DNA of 64,000 nucleotides from Hydrococcus rivularis NIES-593 (GTDB lineage: Bacteria; Cyanobacteriota; Cyanobacteriia; Cyanobacteriales; Microcystaceae). The translations under genes and the position numbers were made by a program. Below, piece by piece: positions 8,983 to 17,835 of the stretch; position 1 is the stretch's first letter; each line of letters opens with the position of its first letter. Under the pieces are notes generated by a model. It saw nothing but the letters and a program-made list of their open reading frames with translations, did no database searches and was not told where the DNA came from. The stretch is from positions 381,667 through 445,666 of the forward strand of contig NZ_MRCB01000001.1 in NCBI RefSeq assembly GCF_001904635.1, written 5' to 3'.

Positions 8983-9071
8983 GTCAATTATCACAATTAT
9001 CAATTAAGAATCTAAGAGCAGAGCCAAGTCAGCTCTGCCAAAGAGCAAAATTGAGATGCTGCTCTTGCCCC

Positions 9072-9371
9072 CTAACTGATACTCTTGCGAAGATGTTCTA
9101 GAATTTGCATTTTGCGCTCTTTCTCATCTAGAGAAAAATCGCCAAAATCCGCACTGCTGCGAGCGATATGATCCATTATTCGCTTTTTGCGATCGCCCGC
9201 TTTGGCTGTACTCGGTACGGGAGCTGGAGTTGGAGTGGGGATAGGAGGTGGGGGTGGTGGAGCCGATGTAGCAGGAGTTACGGGACTTTTTTTCGGGGAC
9301 AGGAATTTCATTCCATCCGAACTCATTGCTAAATGCTCCATGATACGCCGTTTACGATCGTCAACCGCCAT
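9072..9371 (-). CDS. Small protein with three KRxIMxH helical motifs and a proline-rich linker
   Basis: Function not recognised. The 99 residues contain three copies of a basic, probably helical motif: DRKRRIMEHLAMSS (5-18), DRKKRIMDHIARSS (near 60) and ERKMQILEHLRKS at the C-terminus. The first two are joined by a linker rich in P, T and A (PPPPPPIPTPTPAPVP). This looks like a linear multivalent binding protein: three short interaction modules on a flexible tether. There is no signal peptide or membrane segment. It stands alone, on the strand opposite to its left neighbour. Confidence 0.7.
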   Translation of the reverse strand: MAVDDRKRRIMEHLAMSSDGMKFLSPKKSPVTPATSAPPPPPPIPTPTPAPVPSTAKAGDRKKRIMDHIARSSADFGDFSLDEKERKMQILEHLRKSIS

Positions 9372-9580
9372 GATTCTTCCAAATTTTAAATTTTTCTAAA
9401 TTTTTGTAACTAATTTGTATTGTTATACATTTCTTATGATTCGAGCAAGCGATGTCATCCTATTTTGGATTTTGGACTTTAGATTTTGGATTGGGAAAGC
9501 ATTGCTCGGCTAGGAACCAAGTTTATACTTGTTGTAATCTTTTTTCACATTGGTGTCAGGAGATTCGTAGGGGCGGGTTG

Positions 9581-9712
9581 ATATCAAATCCGTTTAATTA
9601 GTCGTAATATGTAGTGCGTTCGCGTAGCGTGCGCGTAAGCGCATACGTCCCGAAAAGCGACTCCTGTCGGTCGCACTACTGATTATTGTAGTCGTTCATC
9701 CGGATTTGATAT
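9581..9712. mobile_element. MITE-like nested inverted repeat
   Basis: The ends are perfect 12-bp inverted repeats: ATATCAAATCCG (9581-9592) and CGGATTTGATAT (9701-9712). Inside them GTAGTGCG (9611-9618) pairs with CGCACTAC (9672-9679). There is no coding capacity in 132 nt, so a miniature non-autonomous element is likely. It occupies much of the gene-free stretch 9372-9863; I saw nothing else there. Confidence 0.7.
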
Positions 9713-9863
9713 TAGTAAACAGTTCCAAACTATGGAACTTGAGAGCAAAACCTGCTCTTACAAGTTTTCTGGTTATTTAATTGGATTTGATAGGCGAGTC
9801 GATCGCGCCTTGCTTTTCTCGGTCAAAACTACCGCGATCGAACGATCTAAAAGGCAAAATCGA

Positions 9864-11219
9864 TTAATTGGAATTCCCAGAAACTATTTCGCCTGACAAA
9901 CTAAAGGCACGAGCTTCTGTAATTTTCACTTTCACCAACTTGCCTTTCAATTGTTGGATATTGCCAGTGAAAAAGGTGAGGCGATTGCCTCTCGTTCGTC
10001 CCATCACTTGAGTCGAATCTTTGGGATTTTGGTCTTCTACGAGAACCTCTTCAATGCGTCCGAGATAGCGCCGGGTTCTTTCGGCAGCTTTAGTTGCGAC
10101 TAGGTGATTGAGTCGTTGCAAGCGATCGCTTTTCACTTCCTCGCTAATTTGATTTTCCCAGATAGCAGCAGGCGTACCGGGACGAGGAGAATAAGCTGCC
10201 GTATTCAATTGGTCGAAGCCAAGATCTTCTACTAATTGTAACGTATTCTCAAACTGTTCTTCTGTCTCCCCAGGGAAACCGACGATCGCATCGGCACTGA
10301 TAGACGCATCGGGCATGCACTCGCGAATTTTCTCGATAATCTGGCGATATCTCTGGTGGGTATAACCGCGCTTCATCGCTTTGAGAATTTCATTATCTCC
10401 CGACTGGAAAGGAATATGAAAATGCTCGCAGACTTTAGGTAACTCTTGACAAGCCTTTATCAGCCTTTCGGTAAAGTAACGGGGATGGCTAGTAGCAAAG
10501 CGAATGCGTTCGATTCCCGGCACGTCATGGACGTAGTAAAGCAAATCGGTCAGAGTATGTTGGTGCCTTCCCGTTTCCGTCACTCCTGGCAAATCGCGTC
10601 CGTATGCGTCGATATTTTGCCCCAGCAGCGTCACTTCCTTGTAGCCCTGCCTTGCCAATTCTTCTATTTCAGCGCGAATTGCCTCTGGCGTGCGCGACTG
10701 TTCTACTCCTCTAACGCTGGGGACGACGCAATAGGTACAGCGTTCGTTACACCCATAAATGACATTCACCCAGGCAGTTACAGCGCTTTCCCGACGCGGT
10801 TTGGTAATATCTTCCATAATGTGGACGGGTTCGGTAGCCACAACCTGACTGCCTGCGAATACCTCTTCTAGCAAGTCGTGCAAGCGATTGACGTGCTGGG
10901 GGCCCATGACCAGATCCAGTTCGGGAACGCGCCGCAATAATTGTTCGCCCTCCTGCTGAGCAACGCAACCTGCGACGATTAAGGTTAAGTCTGGTTGTTC
11001 GTGCTTGCGTTTTGCCTGTCTGCCGAGGTAAGAATAGACTTTTTGTTCGGCATTGTCCCGAATCGTACAAGTATTGTAGAGAATGAGATCTGCCTCATTG
11101 GGATCTTCGGATCGCGCAAAACCCATCTCCTCCAAAATCCCTGCCATGCGTTCCGAGTCAGCTTTATTCATCTGACAGCCAAAAGTGGTGATGTGGTAGC
11201 GACGCTGAGAATTGGTCAT
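9864..11219 (-). CDS. miaB: tRNA-2-methylthio-N6-dimethylallyladenosine synthase MiaB
   Basis: MiaB is a radical SAM methylthiotransferase that modifies i6A37 to ms2i6A37 in tRNAs reading UNN codons. All three parts are visible. The N-terminal MTTase domain has its cluster cysteines ([25 protein letters not shown]). The radical SAM motif is [15 protein letters not shown] near residue 155. The C-terminal part ([12 protein letters not shown] to [14 protein letters not shown]) is a TRAM domain. Length (451 aa) is normal. It has no evident operon partner. Confidence 0.96.
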   Translation of the reverse strand: MTNSQRRYHITTFGCQMNKADSERMAGILEEMGFARSEDPNEADLILYNTCTIRDNAEQKVYSYLGRQAKRKHEQPDLTLIVAGCVAQQEGEQLLRRVPELDLVMGPQHVNRLHDLLEEVFAGSQVVATEPVHIMEDITKPRRESAVTAWVNVIYGCNERCTYCVVPSVRGVEQSRTPEAIRAEIEELARQGYKEVTLLGQNIDAYGRDLPGVTETGRHQHTLTDLLYYVHDVPGIERIRFATSHPRYFTERLIKACQELPKVCEHFHIPFQSGDNEILKAMKRGYTHQRYRQIIEKIRECMPDASISADAIVGFPGETEEQFENTLQLVEDLGFDQLNTAAYSPRPGTPAAIWENQISEEVKSDRLQRLNHLVATKAAERTRRYLGRIEEVLVEDQNPKDSTQVMGRTRGNRLTFFTGNIQQLKGKLVKVKITEARAFSLSGEIVSGNSN

Positions 11220-11297
11220 GGTTGAGAAGCGGTTAGATTGCGATCGATTAGTATTAGAGTCCAGCTTTCCATTATAAATTTTTACAATTCCATTTGT

Positions 11298-11625
11298 GGA
11301 ACTTGGCTAGCCGAGCAACCGATTAATTCAATGCGAATTTTACCGATGGCGTTTTGTTACTGTATCAAAGGAGATAGAGAATTTATCGATCTAACTCATG
11401 ATATTTCGGCTGTTCTCACGCCCATCCGCGATCGCAAATGGCTTGCGGAATATATGTCAGCATTGATATTAACCTCTTAAAAGGAGAATCTTCCCAAACA
11501 GCCTATCGAGAAGGAATCGAATGAGAATCGCTTATCTATCAAGTTCCTTACTTTAAAAAAGAACTGCCCAACTTCGATCGCGTTATGTCGGGATCTTTAG
11601 CAAATCTCTCAGAATTATTTTTAAT
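11298..11625 (+). pseudogene. Decayed ADP-ribosylglycohydrolase (DraG-like) fragment
   Basis: Reading from 11298 gives NSMRILPMAFCYC and DISAVLT, like the middle of ADP-ribosylglycohydrolases (GNGSAMRxxPL and the ISAxLTHxHP region). At about 11414 the frame slips by one: the other frame continues SHAHPRSQMACGIYVSIDIN and LLKGESSQTAYREGIE. A TGA stop (11522-11524) follows, then the same frame resumes with ESLIYQVPYFKKELPNFDRV and MSGSLANLSE. Both ends of the gene are missing. One frameshift, one stop and truncation at both ends mark it as non-functional. This accounts for most of the gap 11220-11764. Confidence 0.6.
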
Positions 11626-11764
11626 TCCTGTCAAATGCTGCGAGATTATATCGATTTTCTTTTCAGCCACGACTCTTTTTCGTGCAATTGCATTTTTAGC
11701 CGCCCAGAAACAATCTCGCAGATAATTAAGCAAGATTTTTGCATTTAATAGGAGTTTGGCGCTC

Positions 11765-12103
11765 ATGCCCGACACACCGATACAAATTACGACCGAACTC
11801 AGCAAAGCTCTCGAACAAATTAACCAGAAACTGGACAAGATGGATGCAAAGTTCGAGGCAAAATTCGACAAGATGGACGAACGGCTTAACAGGATGGAAA
11901 TAGGGCAAGCCAGACTAGAAGAGAAGCTAACCGGATCGGAAGACAAATTAACCGGAAAAATTAATGCCCTTGATGAAAAAGTCGATGGATTAAGCAAACG
12001 AATTGATAGCGTCGATTTTATCAATCGCGGTGTATTCGTAGCGTTAATTATCGCAATATTGGGCGGATTTGCCAAACTATTTGGTTTTGTTGGTAATCCT
12101 TAA
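11765..12103 (+). CDS. Coiled-coil protein with C-terminal membrane anchor
   Basis: Function not recognised. About residues 10-85 form a long heptad-rich coiled coil (repeats like KLDKMDAKFEAKFDKMDERL), and about 90-110 form one hydrophobic segment (GVFVALIIAILGGFAKLFG). Such small coiled-coil tail-anchored proteins are common in cyanobacteria and are often annotated as hypothetical or DUF-type. The ATG at 11765 is chosen because AGGAG (11750-11754) is 10 nt upstream; the TTG at 11756 would lie directly on the Shine-Dalgarno. The protein is 112 residues. Confidence 0.75.
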   Translation: MPDTPIQITTELSKALEQINQKLDKMDAKFEAKFDKMDERLNRMEIGQARLEEKLTGSEDKLTGKINALDEKVDGLSKRIDSVDFINRGVFVALIIAILGGFAKLFGFVGNP

Positions 12104-12291
12104 ATATTATACGATTGCGACTTCCCGATTGATTTAAATTACAGATAGATTCCAATCTTCTCAATATACTCAAAAAGTCAACAGATTTCTGAGTGGCAAT
12201 GACTAAAACGACTGAGTATTATATCGACGGAAATAGGATTAAATGGGATTTACAGCGGTGAATAAATTTCTTTATGTCTAAGGGATACAAT

Positions 12292-12406
12292 TTGCTTAAA
12301 GCTCAGAAAGAAGCTAATGTAACGATGCAAGATATTCAGGAGAAACCAGGACAGAGGAGTAGATTATGTAGAAGAAGTCGATCCGCTTCCTTTTGATGAT
12401 GCATGA
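12292..12406 (+). pseudogene. Small frameshifted ORF remnant
   Basis: Two open pieces in different frames look like parts of one small protein: LLKAQKEANVTMQDIQEK (from 12292) and VDYVEEVDPLPFDDA followed by TGA (12359-12406). The frame changes at about 12345-12359. I do not recognise the family; an antitoxin-sized hypothetical is possible. Apart from this remnant and the repeat at 12419-12465, the gap 12104-12515 shows nothing. Confidence 0.3.
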
Positions 12407-12418
12407 CTGGGAACCGCA

Positions 12419-12465
12419 ATCCCCGCCTTTAACGAAGCGAAGCGTAGTGGAGGCGTGGGGAGTCG
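12419..12465. repeat. Cyanobacterial intergenic palindromic repeat
   Basis: The stretch begins CCCCGCCTTTAACGAAGCGA and ends with AGTGGAGGCGTGGGG. The outer parts (CCCCGCCT, then AGGCGTGGGG) pair imperfectly. It has the look of a dispersed genome repeat. Confidence 0.5.
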
Positions 12466-12515
12466 TCAAGAATGCAAGAGCTAAGATTTAAACTAGGTAC
12501 GCTCCTAATTACTGG

Positions 12516-14003
12516 TTACTGGCTAATAACCCGTAACGTCTGCAAGCTAGCATCCGCACAACCGCTAACGAACCCGCCAGCATCAACAATCTTTTGTAAC
12601 GACGCGATCGCATCTTCTGTAATCGCTTCTCCGGGCAACAGGATCGGAATTCCCGGCGGATAGGGACAAATCGTTTCCGCACTGATGCGACCAACTGCTT
12701 GAGCAATGGGTACGGTTTCGGTAGGAGAAAAGAAAGCAGCGCGGGGGGATAATACAGGCATGGAGTTTGGGGGAGGAGCGAATTTTTGAAAGCTTTGTTC
12801 TTCAATCTTTCCCGTGCCCTTGCTTCTGCATTCCTCAGATAAATGCTTAAATGCATCGACCAAGCGATCGCCATCTTCGGCTGTATTTCCCAAAGTAATA
12901 ATAAAAGTGAGATGTTGTAGGGTTGGCAGTTCGGCAGTAACTCCTAATTGCTCGTAGAAGATTTCGTCAGCCGTAAAACCATCGATGCCCAAGCCAGAGA
13001 CGGTAACTGTCAGGCGGGTGGGATCGAGGGCGTAAAAACCCAGCGTTCTCGTTGGTTTTGGCTGTAGAACTGATAATCCAGGAATTTGCTCGATACGCGA
13101 TCGCGCTTCGTCAGCTAACCGAATAGTGCGTTCCAGCAAAGCTTTGCCTTGGGTTGCCATTTGTTGTCTGGCGGCATCTAAAGAAGCTAAGAGGAGATTG
13201 CTGGGGCTGCTGGACTGTAATAGTTGTAGCGCTTTGCTGACTCTTCCCGGATCGATGCGCGAACCTTTGAGATGCAACATCGATGCCTGAGTCATGGCAG
13301 ATAGAGTTTTGTGAGTCGATTGTATCGCCAAATCTGCCCCCGCTGCTAGCGCCGCAGTAGGTAGGGCTGGATGGAAGGCAAAATGAGCGCCATGGGCTTC
13401 GTCAACCAGTAGGGGAATGCCGTAATTATGAACTTGTCGCGCGATCGCGGCGATATCTCCACAAACGCCTTGGTAAGTTGGAGAGACTATCATCACCGCT
13501 TTAGCATCCGCATGTTGTTCTAGTGCCTCGGCAATCGTTTCGGGCGCGACGTTGTGGGTTAAATCCAAAACCGGATCGTATTCTGGCACGACAAAGACGG
13601 GATGAGCGCCAGAAACAATTAGTCCCGCGATCGCAGATTGATGGATATTGCGCGGCAGAATAATCTTATCTCCTGGGGCGCAGGTTGCCACGATCGCTGC
13701 CATTACGCCACAGGTTGAGCCATTGACTAAAAACCAAGTGCGATCGGCTCCAAAGGCTTCTGCTGCTAGATTCTGGGCTTTCGCGATCGCGCCGTCGGGT
13801 GCAAATAAACTCAGTCCGGGCAAGTCTGGTAAGTCCGATTGAAAGATTTGGCGACCAAACAGTTCGGTAATCCTATCTGACGTTCCTCGACCCCGCTTGT
13901 GTCCTGGCGTGTAGAAGGGGACAGTCGGGGATTGAACTTCAACCCGTAAAGCATCGAGTAGTGGCGTAGCGATCTGCGGGTTGGCAGCAGGATCTAATAC
14001 CAT
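12516..14003 (-). CDS. Orn/Lys/Arg decarboxylase family protein (PLP-dependent)
   Basis: The protein is a fold-type I PLP enzyme of the Orn/Lys/Arg decarboxylase group, involved in polyamine or basic amino acid metabolism. Motifs: TPGHKRGRGTS near residue 33 at the start of the major domain, VDEAHGAHFAFHP near 200, and the PLP lysine in STHKTLSAMTQ near 230. The C-terminal Orn/Lys/Arg domain (ICPYPPGIPILLPGE) is present. At 495 aa it is the short form found in cyanobacteria, often called lysine decarboxylase. Substrate cannot be settled from sequence. The C-terminus (RVISQ) and stop lie in a degenerate heptamer repeat. Confidence 0.85.
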   Translation of the reverse strand: MVLDPAANPQIATPLLDALRVEVQSPTVPFYTPGHKRGRGTSDRITELFGRQIFQSDLPDLPGLSLFAPDGAIAKAQNLAAEAFGADRTWFLVNGSTCGVMAAIVATCAPGDKIILPRNIHQSAIAGLIVSGAHPVFVVPEYDPVLDLTHNVAPETIAEALEQHADAKAVMIVSPTYQGVCGDIAAIARQVHNYGIPLLVDEAHGAHFAFHPALPTAALAAGADLAIQSTHKTLSAMTQASMLHLKGSRIDPGRVSKALQLLQSSSPSNLLLASLDAARQQMATQGKALLERTIRLADEARSRIEQIPGLSVLQPKPTRTLGFYALDPTRLTVTVSGLGIDGFTADEIFYEQLGVTAELPTLQHLTFIITLGNTAEDGDRLVDAFKHLSEECRSKGTGKIEEQSFQKFAPPPNSMPVLSPRAAFFSPTETVPIAQAVGRISAETICPYPPGIPILLPGEAITEDAIASLQKIVDAGGFVSGCADASLQTLRVISQ

Positions 14004-14029
14004 TTCTTAATTTGCTAGCCGTTGAACTT

Positions 14030-14713
14030 TTATACGATCGTACCATCCGGTAAGGTGGCTCCTTGGAGATTAGCTTCCTGAAGACTTTCCTTGCTAGCAT
14101 TAGTACCATACAAATTAGCTTGGCTCAAGTCGGCTTCGGCAAGACTGGCACCGTATAAATTGGCTCCAGCTAGCGTGGCTTCGTGCAGGTTGGTTTTGGA
14201 TAAGTTCGCACCAGCTAGATTGGCTCCTCTTAAATTAGCGCCGCTTAGGTTAGCCTCAACCAAACTTGCGTTACTTAAGTTAGCCCCTGCTAGATTGGCT
14301 GCTATCAGAGTAGCACTCAAAACCGCTCCGCTCAGATTAGCACCTTTAAGGGATGCCTCGCTTAAATTAGCGCCACTGAGATTAGCACCGCTCAAATTGC
14401 TGCCGTTCAATGTAATTTTCGCCAAGTTAGCTTCAGCTAGTTTGGCTCCGCCGAGATTGGCTCCGATGATATCTGCATGAGTGAAGTTGGCGCCGATCGA
14501 GTTAGCTCCGCTCAGGTTAGCACCAATCAAGTTAGCTTCGCTCAAATCTGCTTCTACTAGATCTGCTCCGCTGAGATTAGCTCCAACTAAGTTGGCACCT
14601 TTGAGGTTAATTCCTCTCAGTCTAGCGCGATAGAGGCACGTTCCCGTGAGATCGACCCCCTCAAAATTTCTTTCTCCGGCTGCATATTGCTTCAATAGGT
14701 TATCGACATTCAT
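14030..14713 (-). CDS. Pentapeptide repeat protein
   Basis: The protein is nearly all pentapeptide repeats of the A(N/D)LxG type, which fold as a right-handed quadrilateral beta helix. It starts with a short N-terminal cap (MNVDNLLKQYAAGERNFEG) shared with its upstream neighbour (KLLTRYAAGERDF), so the two are paralogues. Function of such cyanobacterial proteins is mostly unknown. A TTG at 14731 would overlap the upstream gene by 7 nt; the ATG at 14713 starts 11 nt after the upstream stop and fits the cap. The two genes are probably co-transcribed. Confidence 0.85.
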   Translation of the reverse strand: MNVDNLLKQYAAGERNFEGVDLTGTCLYRARLRGINLKGANLVGANLSGADLVEADLSEANLIGANLSGANSIGANFTHADIIGANLGGAKLAEANLAKITLNGSNLSGANLSGANLSEASLKGANLSGAVLSATLIAANLAGANLSNASLVEANLSGANLRGANLAGANLSKTNLHEATLAGANLYGASLAEADLSQANLYGTNASKESLQEANLQGATLPDGTIV

Positions 14714-14724
14714 TTTTTTACTTG

Positions 14725-15249
14725 TTACCAATGAATCGTACCATCTGGCATAATCGTTCTTTCGAGGTTGGCTCCGCGCAGGTTGGTGCGACTGAGATCG
14801 GCATTCCTGAGATCGGCTCTTCGCAAGTCGGCACCGTAGAGATTGGCTCCTTGCAGATTGGCTCCTCGTAGATTGGATTCTGCTAGGTTTACTCCTGCGA
14901 GAATTGCCCCTCGCAGCTTCGCACCCGACAGGTTGGCTCTTTGCAAAACGGCACCCGTCAAGACGGCTTCGCTCAAGTTAGCGCCGCTTAGGTTAGCTTC
15001 CTTGAGGTCGGCTCCGCTCAAATTCGCTACAATCAGACAAGCTTCTCGGAGATCGGCTCGATCTAGGCTGGCTACTACCAGAAATGCACCGCTCAAGTTA
15101 GCACCTCTTAATAGTGCCCCAGACAGATTGGCTCGAATGAGATTGGCTCCGCTGAGTTTTGCCTGCGCTAGATCGACTCCGTGTAAATCTATTCTGCTAA
15201 AATCCCGTTCCCCAGCAGCGTATCGTGTCAGTAGCTTATTGCCATTCAT
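14725..15249 (-). CDS. Pentapeptide repeat protein, paralogue of the downstream gene
   Basis: 174 residues made of a YAAGERDFSRIDLHG cap followed by about 27 A(D/N)L-type pentapeptides, predicted to form a regular beta helix with no other domain. It lacks a signal peptide. It is first in a two-gene unit with the pentapeptide gene ending at 14030. Sequence similarity in the cap suggests an old tandem duplication. Confidence 0.85.
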   Translation of the reverse strand: MNGNKLLTRYAAGERDFSRIDLHGVDLAQAKLSGANLIRANLSGALLRGANLSGAFLVVASLDRADLREACLIVANLSGADLKEANLSGANLSEAVLTGAVLQRANLSGAKLRGAILAGVNLAESNLRGANLQGANLYGADLRRADLRNADLSRTNLRGANLERTIMPDGTIHW

Positions 15250-16043
15250 ACTCGGCAGTTAGTCATATTAAGTAGTCGCGAGTTGTTCGGGGAGCAGGAT
15301 AAAATTCCAACACCCCAATTTATTTAAAAGAGCTAGTTCTTTCTGACTATTAATCTTTGCGTCTTGATTTCTTAAAGTTTTTAGCTCGTTCATAACAGGT
15401 TAGTCGGTTGGTTCGAGTCTCTAATTTAAATAAGTTATTAATCAATTGCGACTAACAGTTTTTCGATGTTTATACTTGATTCAACTTTCAATTCTCGTTT
15501 CGATTGTCGATCGCCCAAACCATTTTTAAAACCACCACTAACTTTTTTAGAAGTTCGCACGCCTGGAAGATTTCCTTAAAGAAATAAAGTAAAGAATAGG
15601 GTTTTCTTCAAGAATTTCTAGGGTTTACTCCTATCTCTATTCTACTTATCAATTCATCTCTAAGTGTCTCCGAAAATTGTTGTTAGCTTTTTAGCTTGAC
15701 TGAATAAATTTATAACAACAATCCTTAGCGATGACAAGAAAATTTTTCTTGTCTACCTTAAAAATTTTTACGTCCTTGTCATCGTCAGCGATCGCGGTAT
15801 ACTTGCGGGGATTTTATCTAGGTACTTTTACTGTAGCTTAAGGTGAAGATAGTTAGGCAGAAAAAGTCACTAAAATCAACATTGTTGAGCTGACTAAGAA
15901 TAACGTTAAGGATTTTTGTTTTCGGAAATTTGTTCGTTACTGGCAATAGCAATCCTCAATGAGTTATGTCAATGAAATGAAACTGCGATCGCGCTAAGCT
16001 TTTGCTACATCCTTTTGTATTACCGAAAAGTTGCTTAAAGTCG
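15250..16043. other. Long gene-free region with alternative hairpins
   Basis: No coding region is visible in 794 nt. Positions 15733-15753 form a near-perfect hairpin (GACAAGAAAA, T, TTTTCTTGTC). The same left arm, extended to CGATGACAAG (15729-15738), can pair instead with CTTGTCATCG (15775-15784). The two pairings exclude each other. No promoter or terminator was clear enough to call, so an RNA gene is only a possibility. Confidence 0.4.
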
Positions 16044-17663
16044 CTACAATCCCAAAATTTCTCTCAATCGCTCTCGATCTGCTGGTTTAATTTCAAAGCG
16101 CTTGTGTTCGATATCCCTGACCCAACTTTGGCTTTTGCCCATCATCTTTGCCAAACGTCTTTGGCTCCAGCCTTTATTGTTGCGAGCGGCTATCACTGCT
16201 TCTCCAGTTAGGTCGGGCTGTATTTTGCGCTTCGCTTTTTCTGTGGCAGTTTCTTTTTTTTGAGCTTCAAACTCAGCTATTCCCCGCGCGAATTCCGTCG
16301 GCAATTCAAACTTGAGAATGTAAGCATTCATCAGCCGCTCCCATTTTCGGCGAGGAGCGGGATCGGTGATTCGCCTATCTTTGCTAGCATCATCGATCCA
16401 AAAGTCGAGATCGGCTTCGCTATCTTCGGGAATATCGAGTAATTTAGCCCAAAGCGGCTGGATTTCTGGGGCATAGGTTGCCGGATCGAAAACGGGTTTA
16501 AAACCGCGTTCGTATAAGACTTCTAAATCGTTTTCAAAAGTTTGTAGGCGCTGCGCGCGACGATCGCGTTTTTTATTAGTTGGTGCAATTGGCTCCTCGC
16601 CATAGCCAACTTTCATTAGGGTTGAAACAGCGATCGCTTCTTCTGGTTCCTGCTGAAGTTTAAATAGCAGCCAGAGCATCATGCGAGCCGCTCCTTGGTG
16701 CTTCTGCCAAAGGCTCATGACTTTTTCCAAGAGCGATTTAGGTAGGATGGCAGATTGATAAAAGGCAGTCTTTTCTTTTGCTCCTTGGGGATTGAGGAAA
16801 TATTTCGCCCACTGACCTGCCCTAATCCTAAACCGAAGCCCGATGACGTGTTTGTTGCCAAAGGCATCTTCTTGAAAGCGATGTTCGATGCTCAGTAGGT
16901 GCCAGAGTCGGCTTTCTTCTACTGTAAAGGCTCTGAGGCGCTCCTGTTGGGGAAAGCGAATAGAAGCGAGCAGTTGGCAGGGTTGCCGAGCTAGAAATTT
17001 AATTAGGGCTAGTTTGTCGTGTCTGGATAGGTCTTTACGTTCGTCTAATCTTAAATAAGCTTCAATCTGTCTGTCGTCAATGACGAATGCTTCTTCCCAA
17101 GGACGTTCCAAAGTCGTCGCACAAGCAGCATAGATGAGGTGCATGCAAGCCGCTCTAAGATTAAATAGTTCGATCGCTCGCCAAGCTGCGTCGCCGCCAA
17201 GGGAATTGGGACATTCGTCTTCTAAATTTTCGGCTATGCGGAAGCGGATCTTTCCCTTGCCATACCGAAATGGCTGGCTGTAGGAAACTTTTCCATCCGG
17301 TTCGGTTAGCCAAGGAAGCGAACTCGATTGAGCCAGGAGATTGCAAGCTTCCCAAATGACCCTCGCTGCCGCGATCGCAGTTATTTTTCCATTTGAAAAT
17401 AGTTCTGGGCTAGCGAGGTTTTCTTTGTCCGACCAACGACATTTTTTCCTCTTAATTTTAAAGGACGGATCGATTTCTAAGGGAACCGGATGGAGAGTCG
17501 GACATAGCACTACGCACAGCGGATCGGGATAATATTCCAGACAGTTATTGCAGAGATAGGGATCGATTTGATAGAGATTTTCTCTTCTCGCGATCGCTTC
17601 TGTCGGACATCGAGGACGGCAAGCATCGCAGGCGATACACTCAGTCACGATTGTATAGGTCAT
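16044..17663 (-). CDS. cnfR: CnfR/PatB-type ferredoxin-HTH transcriptional regulator
   Basis: The layout is a bacterial ferredoxin domain fused to a long middle part and a C-terminal XRE-type helix-turn-helix. Cluster ligands are C9, C12, C15, C19 and C38, C41, C50, C54 (CxxCxxCxxxCP and CxxC-x8-CxxxCP), enough for two 4Fe-4S clusters. The HTH is at about residues 490-539 (WSQRRLAKMMGKSQSWVRDI). This matches CnfR/PatB, which activates nif genes under low oxygen through its O2-sensitive clusters. Length (539 aa) fits PatB (about 530). No nif gene lies in the window. A different cyanobacterial Fe-S/HTH paralogue cannot be excluded. Confidence 0.75.
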   Translation of the reverse strand: MTYTIVTECIACDACRPRCPTEAIARRENLYQIDPYLCNNCLEYYPDPLCVVLCPTLHPVPLEIDPSFKIKRKKCRWSDKENLASPELFSNGKITAIAAARVIWEACNLLAQSSSLPWLTEPDGKVSYSQPFRYGKGKIRFRIAENLEDECPNSLGGDAAWRAIELFNLRAACMHLIYAACATTLERPWEEAFVIDDRQIEAYLRLDERKDLSRHDKLALIKFLARQPCQLLASIRFPQQERLRAFTVEESRLWHLLSIEHRFQEDAFGNKHVIGLRFRIRAGQWAKYFLNPQGAKEKTAFYQSAILPKSLLEKVMSLWQKHQGAARMMLWLLFKLQQEPEEAIAVSTLMKVGYGEEPIAPTNKKRDRRAQRLQTFENDLEVLYERGFKPVFDPATYAPEIQPLWAKLLDIPEDSEADLDFWIDDASKDRRITDPAPRRKWERLMNAYILKFELPTEFARGIAEFEAQKKETATEKAKRKIQPDLTGEAVIAARNNKGWSQRRLAKMMGKSQSWVRDIEHKRFEIKPADRERLREILGL

Positions 17664-17835
17664 TGCGTTACCCAGAGTTCGTTATTTGCCGATCGCTAAG
17701 CTGGCAAATATCTGGGTTTGATGAGCAATCTTAATTGCTGCATCTCAACTCAGGTTACTTTCAGTATGCTAGGAAACTGTCTGGATTTCTGTTCGTAGCA
17801 AGCACTACGAAGAAAAATTCCCCAAAAAATTGGCG

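Noticed and set aside
11548-12075. Minus-strand open frame of 175 codons
   Set aside because: It is antisense to the coiled-coil gene, which has a good ribosome-binding site, and to the DraG-like remnant; its translation is Ser/Leu-rich shadow sequence.
14091-15262. Plus-strand open frames opposite the pentapeptide genes
   Set aside because: The regular codon pattern of pentapeptide repeats leaves the opposite strand open; the translations are low-complexity (LAPLRLA-type).
15400-15440. Possible tRNA (GGTTCGAGTCTC)
   Set aside because: Only a T-loop-like string; no acceptor or anticodon stems can be built around it.
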